Positions 34,815-43,595 of a DNA stretch of 56,803 nt are shown here, in pieces (positions within the stretch are counted from its first letter, which is position 1; the number at the start of each line of letters is the position of its first letter). The notes beneath the pieces were generated by a model. The model had not been told where the DNA came from. It ran no database searches and worked only from the letters and a program-made list of their open reading frames with translations. The stretch is from positions 1 to 56,803 of the forward strand of contig CAYNHL010000008.1 in NCBI GenBank assembly GCA_964397015.1. Reading direction: 5' to 3'. The position numbers and the translations under genes were made by a program. Origin of the DNA: MADRE2 sp964397015. Its GTDB lineage: Bacteria; Desulfobacterota; Desulfobacteria; Desulfobacterales; Desulfobacteraceae.

Positions 34815-36382
34815 TTTTTGTCTCCGCTTGTATCGTTGATATTGAAAACAATGCCCTGCGCCAATGGCAGATCATTCCCCCAGTTGATGGTATTGGTCTG
34901 GCGTCGCATGTAAATTTTCCAGGCATCGCTGCCGGATTCCCTCCCGCCGCCGGTATCTTTTTCTCCGCCGAATGCCCCGCCGATTTCAGCCCCGCTGGTC
35001 CCGATATTCACGTTTGCGATGCCGCAATCCGATCCAGTATGGGACAGAAATCTTTCCTGCAAGGCGATGGATTGGGTGAATATCGAGCTGGAAAGACCCT
35101 GCGGAACGTCATTATGCAGTTCAATGGCCTGTTCGAATGTATCATATTCAATGATATACAGAATCGGGGCAAAGGTTTCCTCCTGTACGATGGAATAATA
35201 ATTTTTAGCTTCAATAATGGCGGGAGTGACAAAAATTCCTTTTTCAAGGCCCGGGACCGTCAATGGGGTTCCTCCGTAGACCACCGTTGCTCCCTGGCTG
35301 ACGGCTGATTCAATGGCATGCATCATGGTTGCCCTTGCCTGGCTGTCGATGAGCGGCCCCATCAGGGTGCCGGTCTGCATGGGATGACCGATCCTGACTT
35401 GTTTATAGGCTTCGACAAGCTGCGCCATGAATTTTTCTTTTATAGAATGGTGGATGATGATGCGCCGGGTGGAGGTACATCGCTGGCCTGCGGTACCCAC
35501 TGCACCAAAGAGCGTGGCACGCAATGCCATGTCAAGATCAGCATCCGGAGTGATTATGATGGCGTTGTTCCCCCCAAGTTCCAGCAGAGACCTGCCGAGA
35601 CGGGTCGCTGCGGCAGCAGCGACTTTTTTCCCCATGGCGGTACTGCCGGTGGCACTTACCAGGGGAATCCTGTTGTCATTTAGCAGGGGATTGCCCACCT
35701 GGCCACGTTCCCCTATGACCATGTTAAATACGCCGTCAATATCATGCCTGTCCACCACCGGGGCGATGATATTCTGGATGGCAATAGCAGTGAGCGGGGT
35801 TTTCGAGCTTGGCTTGAAAAGGTTGACATCACCGCATACAGCCGCGATCAAGGCGTTCCAGGACCAGACCGCTGCCGGAAAATTAAATGCTGTAATAATC
35901 CCGACAATACCAAGCGGGTGCCACTGTTCATACATCCGGTGAAACGGTCTTTCGCTGTGCATGGTCAATCCGTGAAGCTGCCGGCTCAGACCCACGGCAA
36001 AATCAGCTACGTCGATCATCTCCTGGACCTCGCCAAGGCCTTCTGCAAGAATTTTACCGTTTTCAAGAGTGATGAGTGCACCAAGGAGATCTTTCTTCTC
36101 TCTTAAGGCAACTGCAATTTCCCTTATGATTTCTCCTCTCCGGGGGGCAGGCATCATCCTGAATTTATTAAATGCGTTTACAGCTTTTTTGACAACGGTT
36201 TCATAATCGGAATTTTGGGCTTGAACTACTGTGGCAAGAGGTTTCCCATCAATGGGAGAAAAGGAGACCAGTTTTTTGCCGCCGGTCTTTATCCACCCCT
36301 GTGATGATCCTGTGGTAGCACCTGGATTGACCGGTTTTATACCAAGATCTGTTAAAATACTTTCAGTTGTTTTTTTCTGCAT
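34811..36382 (-). CDS. ALDH7-family aldehyde dehydrogenase (aminoadipate/piperidine-6-carboxylate semialdehyde type)
   Basis: A 523-residue enzyme of the ALDH7A1 (antiquitin) group. The catalytic Cys is in GTAGQRCTSTRRIIIH (about residue 300) and the Glu in RSLLELGGNNAIIITPDA (about 268). The cofactor segment is GIITAFNFPAAVWSWNA. The group oxidises alpha-aminoadipate semialdehyde in lysine breakdown. It is coupled to the ALDH4-type gene and transcribed away from a LysR regulator, which suggests a shared amino-acid or diamine catabolic role. Confidence 0.9.
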   Translation of the reverse strand: MQKKTTESILTDLGIKPVNPGATTGSSQGWIKTGGKKLVSFSPIDGKPLATVVQAQNSDYETVVKKAVNAFNKFRMMPAPRRGEIIREIAVALREKKDLLGALITLENGKILAEGLGEVQEMIDVADFAVGLSRQLHGLTMHSERPFHRMYEQWHPLGIVGIITAFNFPAAVWSWNALIAAVCGDVNLFKPSSKTPLTAIAIQNIIAPVVDRHDIDGVFNMVIGERGQVGNPLLNDNRIPLVSATGSTAMGKKVAAAAATRLGRSLLELGGNNAIIITPDADLDMALRATLFGAVGTAGQRCTSTRRIIIHHSIKEKFMAQLVEAYKQVRIGHPMQTGTLMGPLIDSQARATMMHAIESAVSQGATVVYGGTPLTVPGLEKGIFVTPAIIEAKNYYSIVQEETFAPILYIIEYDTFEQAIELHNDVPQGLSSSIFTQSIALQERFLSHTGSDCGIANVNIGTSGAEIGGAFGGEKDTGGGRESGSDAWKIYMRRQTNTINWGNDLPLAQGIVFNINDTSGDKK

Positions 36383-36510
36383 GGGGGTCCTTATTTTTGA
36401 CAGTCATAATGCATTATTATTGTGTGATGGTATTATCCATTATTTTATGTTAAAGTAAAATTCATAATATTTATAATTAGCATGAGCTGTATTCATAATG
36501 AGGATTATTC
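36383..36510. promoter_or_regulatory. Divergent control region between ALDH operon and LysR gene
   Basis: The 128-bp gap is AT-rich. It has a perfect 12-bp palindrome ATAATGCATTAT (36406-36417) and repeated ATTCATAAT words near 36461 and 36493, plausible LysR boxes. A TATAAT at 36472-36477 with TTAAAG 16 bp upstream could be the LysR promoter. Confidence 0.45.
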
Positions 36511-37407
36511 ATGGATCTGTATCATCTTAAAACGTTTTTCACGCTGGCAAAAATACAGAATTTTACAAAGGCCGCTGAACATCTGTTCATTACCCAGAGT
36601 GCGGTAAGTCACGCCATTAAAAAACTGGAAGCCTCCATTGAAACTCCGCTTATTGACAGGAAGGGGAAGCGACTGACACTGACACCGGCAGGTAAGTCAC
36701 TGTACCGGTCCTGCGAAAAAATTTTTTATGAAATTGAAAAAGCGGACCAGGACATAGCCAGGTGTAAAGAAGAAAAGATACTGTCCATCCGTGTCGGCGG
36801 TACAGTGGAATTTGGAACAACCATTTTAATGAACCATATCAGGAACTTTTTAAACACCTATCCGGATATTCATCTTGATTTTCTTTTCTCCCATCACCTG
36901 ATCGATCCTTTAATCGAGGACAAGGTTGATCTGATCATCGACTGCAAGACTCATCTTCATCAGAATCTGGAAAAAATATTCCTCTTCAGGGAGCATTACA
37001 TTACCATAGCATCACCGGAATTTTTATGTACTGAACAAATAAACTCCCTGGACGATCTTGAACGGGTGAAAATTCTTTCATTGGATAAAGACCTTGAATG
37101 GTGGCATAATTTTATAACTGCAATCCCAGCGGACAAGCAGGACTGTTTTAAAAATGTCATGCAGATCAACCATGTGAGGGGACTTATCAACGGGGCTATT
37201 GCAGGGATAGGAATCGGATTCGTTCCCCGTTATACCGTCATCGACGAGCTTGAAAAAAAAATCCTGGTGGATCCCTTTCCCCTTATCAAGCCGGCCGCAG
37301 ATGCATTCAGTATCTACATCAAAAAAGAGAAACTGGCATTCCAAAAAAACCAAATACTAGTTGATTATCTGACGCGGCTCAAACCATCTCAATTCGGTGG
37401 AGACTAA
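36511..37407 (+). CDS. LysR-family transcriptional regulator
   Basis: A 298-residue regulator. The N-terminal winged helix (about 1-62) has FTLAKIQNFTKAAEHLFITQ with SAVSHAIKKLEASIETPL, given in parts as KAAEHLFITQSAVSHAIKKL. The effector domain covers about 88-295. It is divergent from the two aldehyde dehydrogenases and most likely controls them in response to a pathway intermediate. Confidence 0.9.
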   Translation: MDLYHLKTFFTLAKIQNFTKAAEHLFITQSAVSHAIKKLEASIETPLIDRKGKRLTLTPAGKSLYRSCEKIFYEIEKADQDIARCKEEKILSIRVGGTVEFGTTILMNHIRNFLNTYPDIHLDFLFSHHLIDPLIEDKVDLIIDCKTHLHQNLEKIFLFREHYITIASPEFLCTEQINSLDDLERVKILSLDKDLEWWHNFITAIPADKQDCFKNVMQINHVRGLINGAIAGIGIGFVPRYTVIDELEKKILVDPFPLIKPAADAFSIYIKKEKLAFQKNQILVDYLTRLKPSQFGGD

Positions 37408-37560
37408 AGCTGCTAAGGACCGGGTAGAATTTACAGGGATTCATTAACCCCCTAAACTCATTTTTCAACAGGTAATCTCACTAAGGCAGCTATTGACATA
37501 AAATAAGCAATCTTTTAGAAACAAGAGCCAGACCAATTCTGCGCGAACAGGAGGGAAAAG

Positions 37561-38799
37561 ATGAAACGGATCAATACAATCCGGTGTGTGGTACTCGCAT
37601 GGCTCTTTCTGATTTTGACCTGCAGCTCGGGCCTTGCAGATCAAGCCATGCCGGACAGGATGGTTCTCAATATCACAACAACACCGCACATCAGCCAGGC
37701 AGTCACCTGGCGGACAGTCAAAAATGGAGGTTCCCAGGCAGCCCAGATTTTAAGGCTACCAGAATTATTGAATCCGGATTCGGTCCCTAAAACCATTCCT
37801 GCCCTCACAGCCAGGATAAATATCGATTCTGAAAATCAGGTGCTCCACCATTCCGTGGTATTCGAATCACTGCTGCCCGATACCTTATATACATACCGTG
37901 TGGGCTCAGACGGTCAATGGAGTGAATGGAACAGGTTCAGGACCGCTTCAGACCGGCCGGAACCTTTTACGTTTCTTTATTTCGGCGATATTCAGAAACA
38001 GGTTTTTTCCATGTGCTCACAGACTATCCGGTCTGCATTTCAAAATGAACCGGGAGCAAAGTTCTGGCTTTTTGCCGGCGACATGGTGAATAATGGTCCG
38101 GATGATCCGGAATGGGCGGAATTTTTTTCTGCCCTGGGATGGATATCCCGCACGGTACCCCTGGCACCTGTACCTGGTAATCATGAATATCCGGATCCAC
38201 GGAAGGTGAGTCCGGAAGACCGCCGGATGACTCCACTGTGGCATGCTCATTTCACCCTGCCGGAAAACGGTCCCGAAGGCCTTGAAGAGACGGCCTACAG
38301 CTTTAATTATCAGGGGGGCTGTTTTATCATACTCAATGGGAATGAACGCATCGAAGAACAGGCCGGATGGATGGAGGGCATTTTGTCGGCCAACCGTCTG
38401 CCCTGGATTATTGTCGCTGTTCATCAGCCGGTGTATTCCATTTCAGAACGCAGGGACCGGAAACAGTTCCAGGAAATTTTTGTCCCCCTGTTTGACCGGT
38501 ATTCTGTGGATCTGGTATTACAGGGGCATGATCACGGGTATGCCCGGACCCTGCCCTTGAAAAACCACCAGCCGGTTTCCGCCAGAGAAAAAGGTACGGT
38601 TTATGTCATCTCCAATTCCGGTCCCAAATTTTATCCGGTCAGCAGGCGTTATGAACATCTCATGGCAAAAATGATGTCGGATCATATATGGGTACAGTCC
38701 ATCCGTTTGGACGGGCCGGATCTTTATTTTTCGGCCTTTGACATGATGTATGAAACAGTGGATGAGTTTATTATCAGTAAAAACATTAAACGGAAATGA
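37561..38799 (+). CDS. Secreted purple acid phosphatase-like metallophosphoesterase
   Basis: A 412-residue exported protein. The signal peptide spans about residues 1-26. A fibronectin-like N-terminal domain (about 32-125, ending TLYTYRVGSDGQWSEW) precedes the metal site with YFGDIQ, FAGDMVNNG, VPGNHEY, VAVHQPVY and GHDHGYAR, the five blocks of dinuclear metal phosphatases. It probably frees phosphate from organic esters in the periplasm. AGGAGGG precedes the ATG. It appears monocistronic. Confidence 0.9.
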   Translation: MKRINTIRCVVLAWLFLILTCSSGLADQAMPDRMVLNITTTPHISQAVTWRTVKNGGSQAAQILRLPELLNPDSVPKTIPALTARINIDSENQVLHHSVVFESLLPDTLYTYRVGSDGQWSEWNRFRTASDRPEPFTFLYFGDIQKQVFSMCSQTIRSAFQNEPGAKFWLFAGDMVNNGPDDPEWAEFFSALGWISRTVPLAPVPGNHEYPDPRKVSPEDRRMTPLWHAHFTLPENGPEGLEETAYSFNYQGGCFIILNGNERIEEQAGWMEGILSANRLPWIIVAVHQPVYSISERRDRKQFQEIFVPLFDRYSVDLVLQGHDHGYARTLPLKNHQPVSAREKGTVYVISNSGPKFYPVSRRYEHLMAKMMSDHIWVQSIRLDGPDLYFSAFDMMYETVDEFIISKNIKRK

Positions 38800-38844
38800 T
38801 CAGCATCCCGGTTGATCAATAAATGGGGTCAGCAGTAAATGGTG

Positions 38845-38919
38845 TCAGGCTTGCATTATTGCGCTTTTGATCCTTGACAAGAAACAATTTTTGATAAAAA
38901 AACAATAAAACAAGCCTGA
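38845..38919 (+). repeat. Probable remnant of a REP/Y1-transposase-type element
   Basis: TCAGGCTTG (38845-38853) and CAAGCCTGA (38911-38919) form a 9-bp inverted repeat 57 bp apart, flanked on the left by GGGGTCAGCAGTAAATGGTG. Such ends with GTCAGGCTTGCATTATTGC, split here, resemble those around REP-associated tyrosine transposase genes. No transposase is left inside. The 33-nt repeat starts one base later. Confidence 0.4.
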
Positions 38920-38920
38920 A

Positions 38921-38953
38921 CCCGGGCATCATCGTTGAAGCCCGAAAGTTGAA
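38921..38953 (+). repeat. Copy 2 of the 33-nt repeat
   Basis: Identical to 13478-13510 except for C instead of T at the seventh base. It ends 12 nt before an ATG and 24 nt before the preferred start of the crotonase gene. The inverted-repeat partner present at copy 1 is absent here. Confidence 0.6.
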
Positions 38954-38977
38954 TTATTCAGCCCAATGGAGAAAAAA

Positions 38978-39697
38978 ATGGAACAACCGGTATTGTTTGA
39001 AGTCAATCATCACATTGCCAGGATTACATTGAACCGTCCTGAGAAGCGAAATGCCATTAACCGGGAACTTCTTTTACATCTGTATAACTGCCTTGAAACG
39101 GTTTCCGGTCAGGATGACATCCGGGTGGCCATACTGACCGGAAACGGTAAATCTTTCTGTGCCGGAATCGATCTTTCCGTGATCCAGACGGAAAACCTGT
39201 TCGATCCCAGGGGGGATGGAACCGATCTGCCGGATATCATCTATCGGTGTACGAAACCCATTATCGGTGCAATAAACGGCCATGCCATCACAGGCGGCTT
39301 TGAACTGGCCCTGAACTGTGATTTCCTTATCGCATCAGACCGGGCATCTTTTGCAGATACCCACTCCATCGTGGGGATTCATCCGGGCTGGGGCATGACC
39401 CAGCTTCTCCAGCAGGCCGTAGGTCGGCGAATGGCAAAGCAGCTTTCATTTACCGGTCAGTTTATCGGTGCGGAACAGGCCCTGCAATGCGGGCTCGTTA
39501 ACGAGATTGTCCCGCATGATCAGCTTATCCCCCGGGCGGAACAGATTGCAGCGCAGATCTGCAGCATGAATCAGGATATCCTCGGGAAGGTAAAATCCTT
39601 GATTGAATATAAAAATCATGCGACATTGCAGGATGCATTTGATCGTGAACGCTGCGGATTCAGGCAGTTTGTCGATGGATTCGCTAAAAAAGGATAA
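38978..39697 (+). CDS. Enoyl-CoA hydratase/isomerase (crotonase) family protein
   Basis: A 239-residue crotonase. The oxyanion-hole segments are FCAGIDLSVI (about 55-65) and NGHAITGGFELALNCDFLIAS (about 95-115, given in part as GHAITGGFELALNCD). The acidic residue of classical hydratases at the second position is replaced around THSIVGIHPGWG, so the exact reaction is unclear. ATG 38978 has GGAG upstream; ATG 38966 is possible. The WD40 gene begins 58 bp downstream with its own ribosome site; whether it shares the transcript is unknown. Confidence 0.88.
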   Translation: MEQPVLFEVNHHIARITLNRPEKRNAINRELLLHLYNCLETVSGQDDIRVAILTGNGKSFCAGIDLSVIQTENLFDPRGDGTDLPDIIYRCTKPIIGAINGHAITGGFELALNCDFLIASDRASFADTHSIVGIHPGWGMTQLLQQAVGRRMAKQLSFTGQFIGAEQALQCGLVNEIVPHDQLIPRAEQIAAQICSMNQDILGKVKSLIEYKNHATLQDAFDRERCGFRQFVDGFAKKG

Positions 39698-39755
39698 ACC
39701 GCTCCAGGAGCGGATAGAACACTTTCAAGATATTCAGATGGTTGGTGGGGATGAA

Positions 39756-41276
39756 ATGAACGATGAAAAATATTTTTATGATGACCGTATAAAACCCGTT
39801 CCCGAAAAAGGGGAAAAAAATCCCGAAGTATATGCTGCCCGGATTTTTGAACGTGTCATACGGCTGGATCGCCGTTCTTTTATTGAACTTATGGGGTGTG
39901 CCGGCGCCCTGGTTGCCGGATGGGGACTTCCGTCACTGGTTCTGGCAGAGGAAAAAAAGTCTGGCCCTGGCTGCTACGGATTCCATTCTCATACCGAGGA
40001 GGTCAGATCCATTGCATTCAGCAAAGACAGCAAGCTGATGGCTTCAGCCGGGAAAGACAGCTATATAAAAATATGGTCGATTCCCGAAGGGGGTCTGATC
40101 AGGGGGATGAAAGACGGCATTTTTGCTATTAATACCATATCATTCAGCCAGGACGGAAAGCTGCTTGTAACAGGTGACAGCGATGGAACCGTAAAATTAT
40201 GGTCCGTGGACAGAGGCAATCAGGTAAATGAGCCGATGGGACACGGTTCAGAAGTGAAAACTGTCTGCTTTGACCGGGAAGGAAAGACGATCATTTCCGG
40301 TGGGACAGACAATAATATTCTTTTCTGGTCAGCATCTGATGCAAAAATCAAAGAAAAAATCAGTCCGGCGGCGGAAGGACTTACAGGAGTGGCCTTTCAT
40401 CCTGGGCTGGAGCTGATAGCATGCGGTTCGAAAAATGGTTCCATCCGGGTTCATTTTCCATTTTCAAAAAAGAAGCCTATAAAGTTTGGAAGCCACCAGG
40501 GAAAAGTGCACTGTTTGAGTATCAGCCCGGATGGCCGCATCATTGCCTCCGGGGGATATGACGGCACAATCCGGCTGTGGAATGCCCAGAACGGCAGCCA
40601 GATAAACATACTCAAAGATCATGAGGAATCGGTTTATGCTATCGGATTCAGTCCGGACGGTAAAATCCTGGTTTCAGGTGGCTGGGATTGCAGGATCCGC
40701 CTATGGGATGTTGAATCCGGCGGTCTGAAATTTGTCCTGGAGAAACCCCTGCCTGAAAAGATAACAGCCTGTGGTTTCAGCCCGGACGGAAACTGTGTCG
40801 GAGCCGGCCTGAAGAATGGAAGCCTTCTGGTATGGTTTTATCCCGGCATGACTGTGGGCAGGTGCCTGATGGATGAAGCCATAACGAAAGAAAAAACTGC
40901 CGCAAGCCGGTACCGGGTTGAGGGAGAAAAGGAAGCTATTTCCTATCGTCTTGATGGCAAAACTTATACCCAGCCGTGCGGCAGTCCTTTTCCCGCCGGC
41001 GCAACCTGCATCTGCAATTGTGTCGCCGGGTTTTTTACCGGCACGGGAACGACCTGCATCTGCAATACAGTTACAGTGCCTGCCGGCACAAGAATACCGG
41101 CCGGATCCGTGTGTACCTGCAATACAATCATGGTCGGCGGCCTGAAACAGGTCACGAATCCAGGCTTGAAAGCGGCGCCTGCAGCCCCGAAAACCTATGT
41201 GCCGTCCACTAAAAGATCCACCAACCGGTTCTGCAGCTGCGATCAGGTCTGTACCTGCAATCTGATTTATTATTGA
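39756..41276 (+). CDS. Tat-exported WD40 beta-propeller with 12-cysteine CxCN-repeat tail (candidate radical SAM substrate)
   Basis: A 506-residue protein. A twin-arginine signal is seen at residues 38-45 (DRRSFIEL) followed by a hydrophobic stretch to LVLA at 64. Seven WD40 blades cover about 72-375, each with an SPDG-like turn and a D-x-x-I-x-L/I-W end. The last 100 residues are unlike a propeller: cysteines at 408, 418, 420, 422, 434, 436, 453, 455, 493, 495, 499 and 501 occur as CICNC, CICNT, CTCNT, CSCDQ and CTCNL, mostly after PAG or GTG turns. ATG 39756 follows GGTGGGG at good spacing. The next gene is a radical SAM/SPASM enzyme. Inference: the tail is modified in the cytoplasm before folded export. 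It could instead bind a metal cluster. Confidence 0.85.
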   Translation: MNDEKYFYDDRIKPVPEKGEKNPEVYAARIFERVIRLDRRSFIELMGCAGALVAGWGLPSLVLAEEKKSGPGCYGFHSHTEEVRSIAFSKDSKLMASAGKDSYIKIWSIPEGGLIRGMKDGIFAINTISFSQDGKLLVTGDSDGTVKLWSVDRGNQVNEPMGHGSEVKTVCFDREGKTIISGGTDNNILFWSASDAKIKEKISPAAEGLTGVAFHPGLELIACGSKNGSIRVHFPFSKKKPIKFGSHQGKVHCLSISPDGRIIASGGYDGTIRLWNAQNGSQINILKDHEESVYAIGFSPDGKILVSGGWDCRIRLWDVESGGLKFVLEKPLPEKITACGFSPDGNCVGAGLKNGSLLVWFYPGMTVGRCLMDEAITKEKTAASRYRVEGEKEAISYRLDGKTYTQPCGSPFPAGATCICNCVAGFFTGTGTTCICNTVTVPAGTRIPAGSVCTCNTIMVGGLKQVTNPGLKAAPAAPKTYVPSTKRSTNRFCSCDQVCTCNLIYY

Positions 41277-41335
41277 TATTGAACAACACCCATAGGACAG
41301 ATAAGTCATTGATGAAAAACTAGGGGTAAATTTTT

Positions 41336-42628
41336 TTGGAACTTTATACAATCCCTTACGACGATCAATATATCGTTTACCGTCCCCTTTTAAGGCTTGC
41401 ATTTGCTGCCAACGCAGCGATGGTGAACCTGATTGCAGGGATCACTCCTGAGAACAGCGCCGGGCTTTCCAATAAGCACCCGGAGGCATACGAGTTTCTG
41501 AAGGGTATCGGTTTTCTGGAGCCTGATCCCGAAAGACCACCGGACTTGGACTTCCAGGCACCTGATACGGGAATCCTCTGTATGACCAATATATGTAATT
41601 TGAGATGTATTTACTGTTACGCCGCAGCAGGAGAAAATCCCCTGAAGAAAATATCTGTTTCAGCCGGGAAAAACGTGATCGATACTGTTTGGAAAAATGC
41701 AGTCAAAACAGACAGATCGTTTTTCAGCATCGGATTTCATGGCGGGGGTGAGCCTACGGCCGCCATGGCCGAACTAAAGGTGCTGGTTGACTATGCCAGA
41801 TCAAAACCGCTCCCTGCTCATTTGAGCCTGACAACAAACGCCTGCTGGCCGGACGCTGCCGCCACCTGGATTTTAGATCATTTTGATTCATTCAGTATCT
41901 CCTTTGACGGGATAGAAACAGTCCAGAACCGGCAGCGGCCAAGAGTAGGCGGTAAAGGTTCTTTTAACCAGGTTATGGATGTCATATGCCGGCTTGATCA
42001 AAAAAATGCCGAATATGGTATCCGAATGACTGTAACCGATGAGAGTGTCGATTATCTTTCAAAAGGGGTTGATTTTCTATGCAGAGAAACAGGCTGCCGG
42101 ACCATTCAGGTCGAGCCGGCATTCGCCCGGGGCAGAGCCGCCCGGAGGTCAACTGCACTGTCGGATTTTGGACGATTCGAAACCGCATTCCTGGATGCTT
42201 ATGACACGGCCTCCTTGTTCGGCAGGCGCCTTTATTATTCCGGTGCCCGGCCCTGGCTGATTACACAAAGATTCTGTGAATCTCTTTTCAAGTCCATAAT
42301 TTTAACACCCGACAATACGATCACCGGATGTCTCGAGGTCATTGACAGCGATCATCCCCTCATGGATCTCTTTTCCATGGGACGGCCGGAAGATGCCGGA
42401 ATAGACCAGATGGGCCATGAAGCAAGAAAACGTCTCACAAAAATGATTCAGGCCCGGCAGGCACATTGCCGAAACTGTTTTTGTTTCTGGCATTGTGCCG
42501 GAGACTGTCCGGCCAAGGCTTTTCTGGCTCCTTATCCATCCCTTGAAGAAAATCCCCGCTGCCGCTTGAACAGAAACCTGACCAAGGCTTTGATTATCCG
42601 CTATATGGCGGCTGGAGCAATAAAATGA
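41336..42628 (+). CDS. Radical SAM/SPASM maturase-type enzyme
   Basis: A 430-residue enzyme. The first 70 residues resemble a PqqD/RiPP-recognition-like wing (YIVYRPLLRLAFAANAAMV). The radical SAM cluster motif CNLRCIYC has cysteines 87, 91 and 94, with GFHGGGEPT as the SAM-binding GGEP block. A SPASM-type auxiliary cluster region near 378-391 has CRNCFCFWHCAGDC and a further Cys near 406. SPASM enzymes form thioether or carbon crosslinks in peptides or proteins, or activate sulfatases. The gene starts with TTG, with AGGGG 9 nt upstream, 59 bp after the WD40 gene; the cysteine tail of that protein is the obvious substrate candidate. Confidence 0.9.
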   Translation: MELYTIPYDDQYIVYRPLLRLAFAANAAMVNLIAGITPENSAGLSNKHPEAYEFLKGIGFLEPDPERPPDLDFQAPDTGILCMTNICNLRCIYCYAAAGENPLKKISVSAGKNVIDTVWKNAVKTDRSFFSIGFHGGGEPTAAMAELKVLVDYARSKPLPAHLSLTTNACWPDAAATWILDHFDSFSISFDGIETVQNRQRPRVGGKGSFNQVMDVICRLDQKNAEYGIRMTVTDESVDYLSKGVDFLCRETGCRTIQVEPAFARGRAARRSTALSDFGRFETAFLDAYDTASLFGRRLYYSGARPWLITQRFCESLFKSIILTPDNTITGCLEVIDSDHPLMDLFSMGRPEDAGIDQMGHEARKRLTKMIQARQAHCRNCFCFWHCAGDCPAKAFLAPYPSLEENPRCRLNRNLTKALIIRYMAAGAIK

Positions 42629-42689
42629 TGTGGCTTTCTTCCCAAGGAACTTTTTTTATGAAATCATTTGACGTACTGTCCTGTTAGCT

Positions 42690-43325
42690 ATGTACCTGGC
42701 ACTAAGACGCGATAAATCAGGGCTTTGCTATGTGCTGCGGCAATCCTATGAAAAAGACGGCCAATTCCTGTCAAGGGACCTGTGTGATATCGGACCTGAC
42801 CCGTCACAACACATTATTTATCCCGGAGGCAACTCATTTTATATTGATCCGGCCATAATTGAAAAGCTGTCTCAAAGCAATACCCGAGTCAGTCCGGATG
42901 ATTTGGAAGATCTTTTCTGGCCCTTTGTTGATACCGATATTAAAAACGCCACATCCCATTTCAGGAAAAAATCACGAAAATCGACTTTTAAACGCTTGAG
43001 CAAAACAGAAAAGATTGAGATTCAAAAACGGGTGCATTCATTTGATAAACGGCGGGCTCATTTTCTGAGATTTGGCGCCATGGATCAAGGTCCTGTGGAA
43101 AATATGCCGGCCGCCCTGTTTAAAAAACTCGCCCGCCAGTCCCTGCAGGTTCTGAATATTACCAGGGATGAGTTTAAAACCATGTCTGACAAAAAATTGA
43201 CTCGAAAATACAGAAAACTTGCCGCCAGAAGCCACCCAGACACCGGCGGTTCGCATCAGGAATTCATCCGGCTCAATGATGCCTATGAAAGCCTGATGCA
43301 AAAAATGAAGCATCGCAGAGTTTAA
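42690..43325 (+). CDS. Protein with C-terminal J-domain
   Basis: A 211-residue protein. The N-terminal two thirds have no domain that I recognise (basic, helical, opening MYLALRRDKSGLCYVLRQSY). The C-terminal 60 residues are a J-domain with KLTRKYRKLAARSHPDTGG and the HPD tripeptide, which would recruit DnaK. It follows the radical SAM gene by 61 bp and could help folding of the WD40 protein, but this is position-based inference. Confidence 0.75.
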   Translation: MYLALRRDKSGLCYVLRQSYEKDGQFLSRDLCDIGPDPSQHIIYPGGNSFYIDPAIIEKLSQSNTRVSPDDLEDLFWPFVDTDIKNATSHFRKKSRKSTFKRLSKTEKIEIQKRVHSFDKRRAHFLRFGAMDQGPVENMPAALFKKLARQSLQVLNITRDEFKTMSDKKLTRKYRKLAARSHPDTGGSHQEFIRLNDAYESLMQKMKHRRV

Positions 43326-43595
43326 TCCGTTTTAAATTCATCCAGTTCAGGCGCTTTAAAAAGCCCTTGAATAACAGTTCCCAGAAAAATGGCCGCTGAA
43401 TCAAGGAGGGAAGCATGGAAATACAAGACTTAGATATCAGCGAATATCTGGATGGGTGATCGCTCCTGTAGATGTCCCTTATGACATCAAGAAAGAAGTG
43501 GTTGTCTGCCCACCGGCAAAAATGACATCGGAATCTTTCCATGATTTTGATTTTTCTTTAAATCTGCGCTTGACATCGTAAAAATTAAAGGTAAA
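43326..43595 (+). other. Gap with a short decayed reading frame
   Basis: ATG 43415 opens a 14-residue frame (MEIQDLDISEYLDG) that ends at once; shifting frame gives WVIAPVDVPYDIKKEVVV and continues to TAA near 43580. This could be a frameshifted small gene. No other signal is seen in the gap. Confidence 0.3.

Noticed and set aside
35427..35942. Plus-strand frames opposite the ALDH7 gene
   Set aside because: Shadow frames; the ALDH catalytic motifs are on the minus strand.
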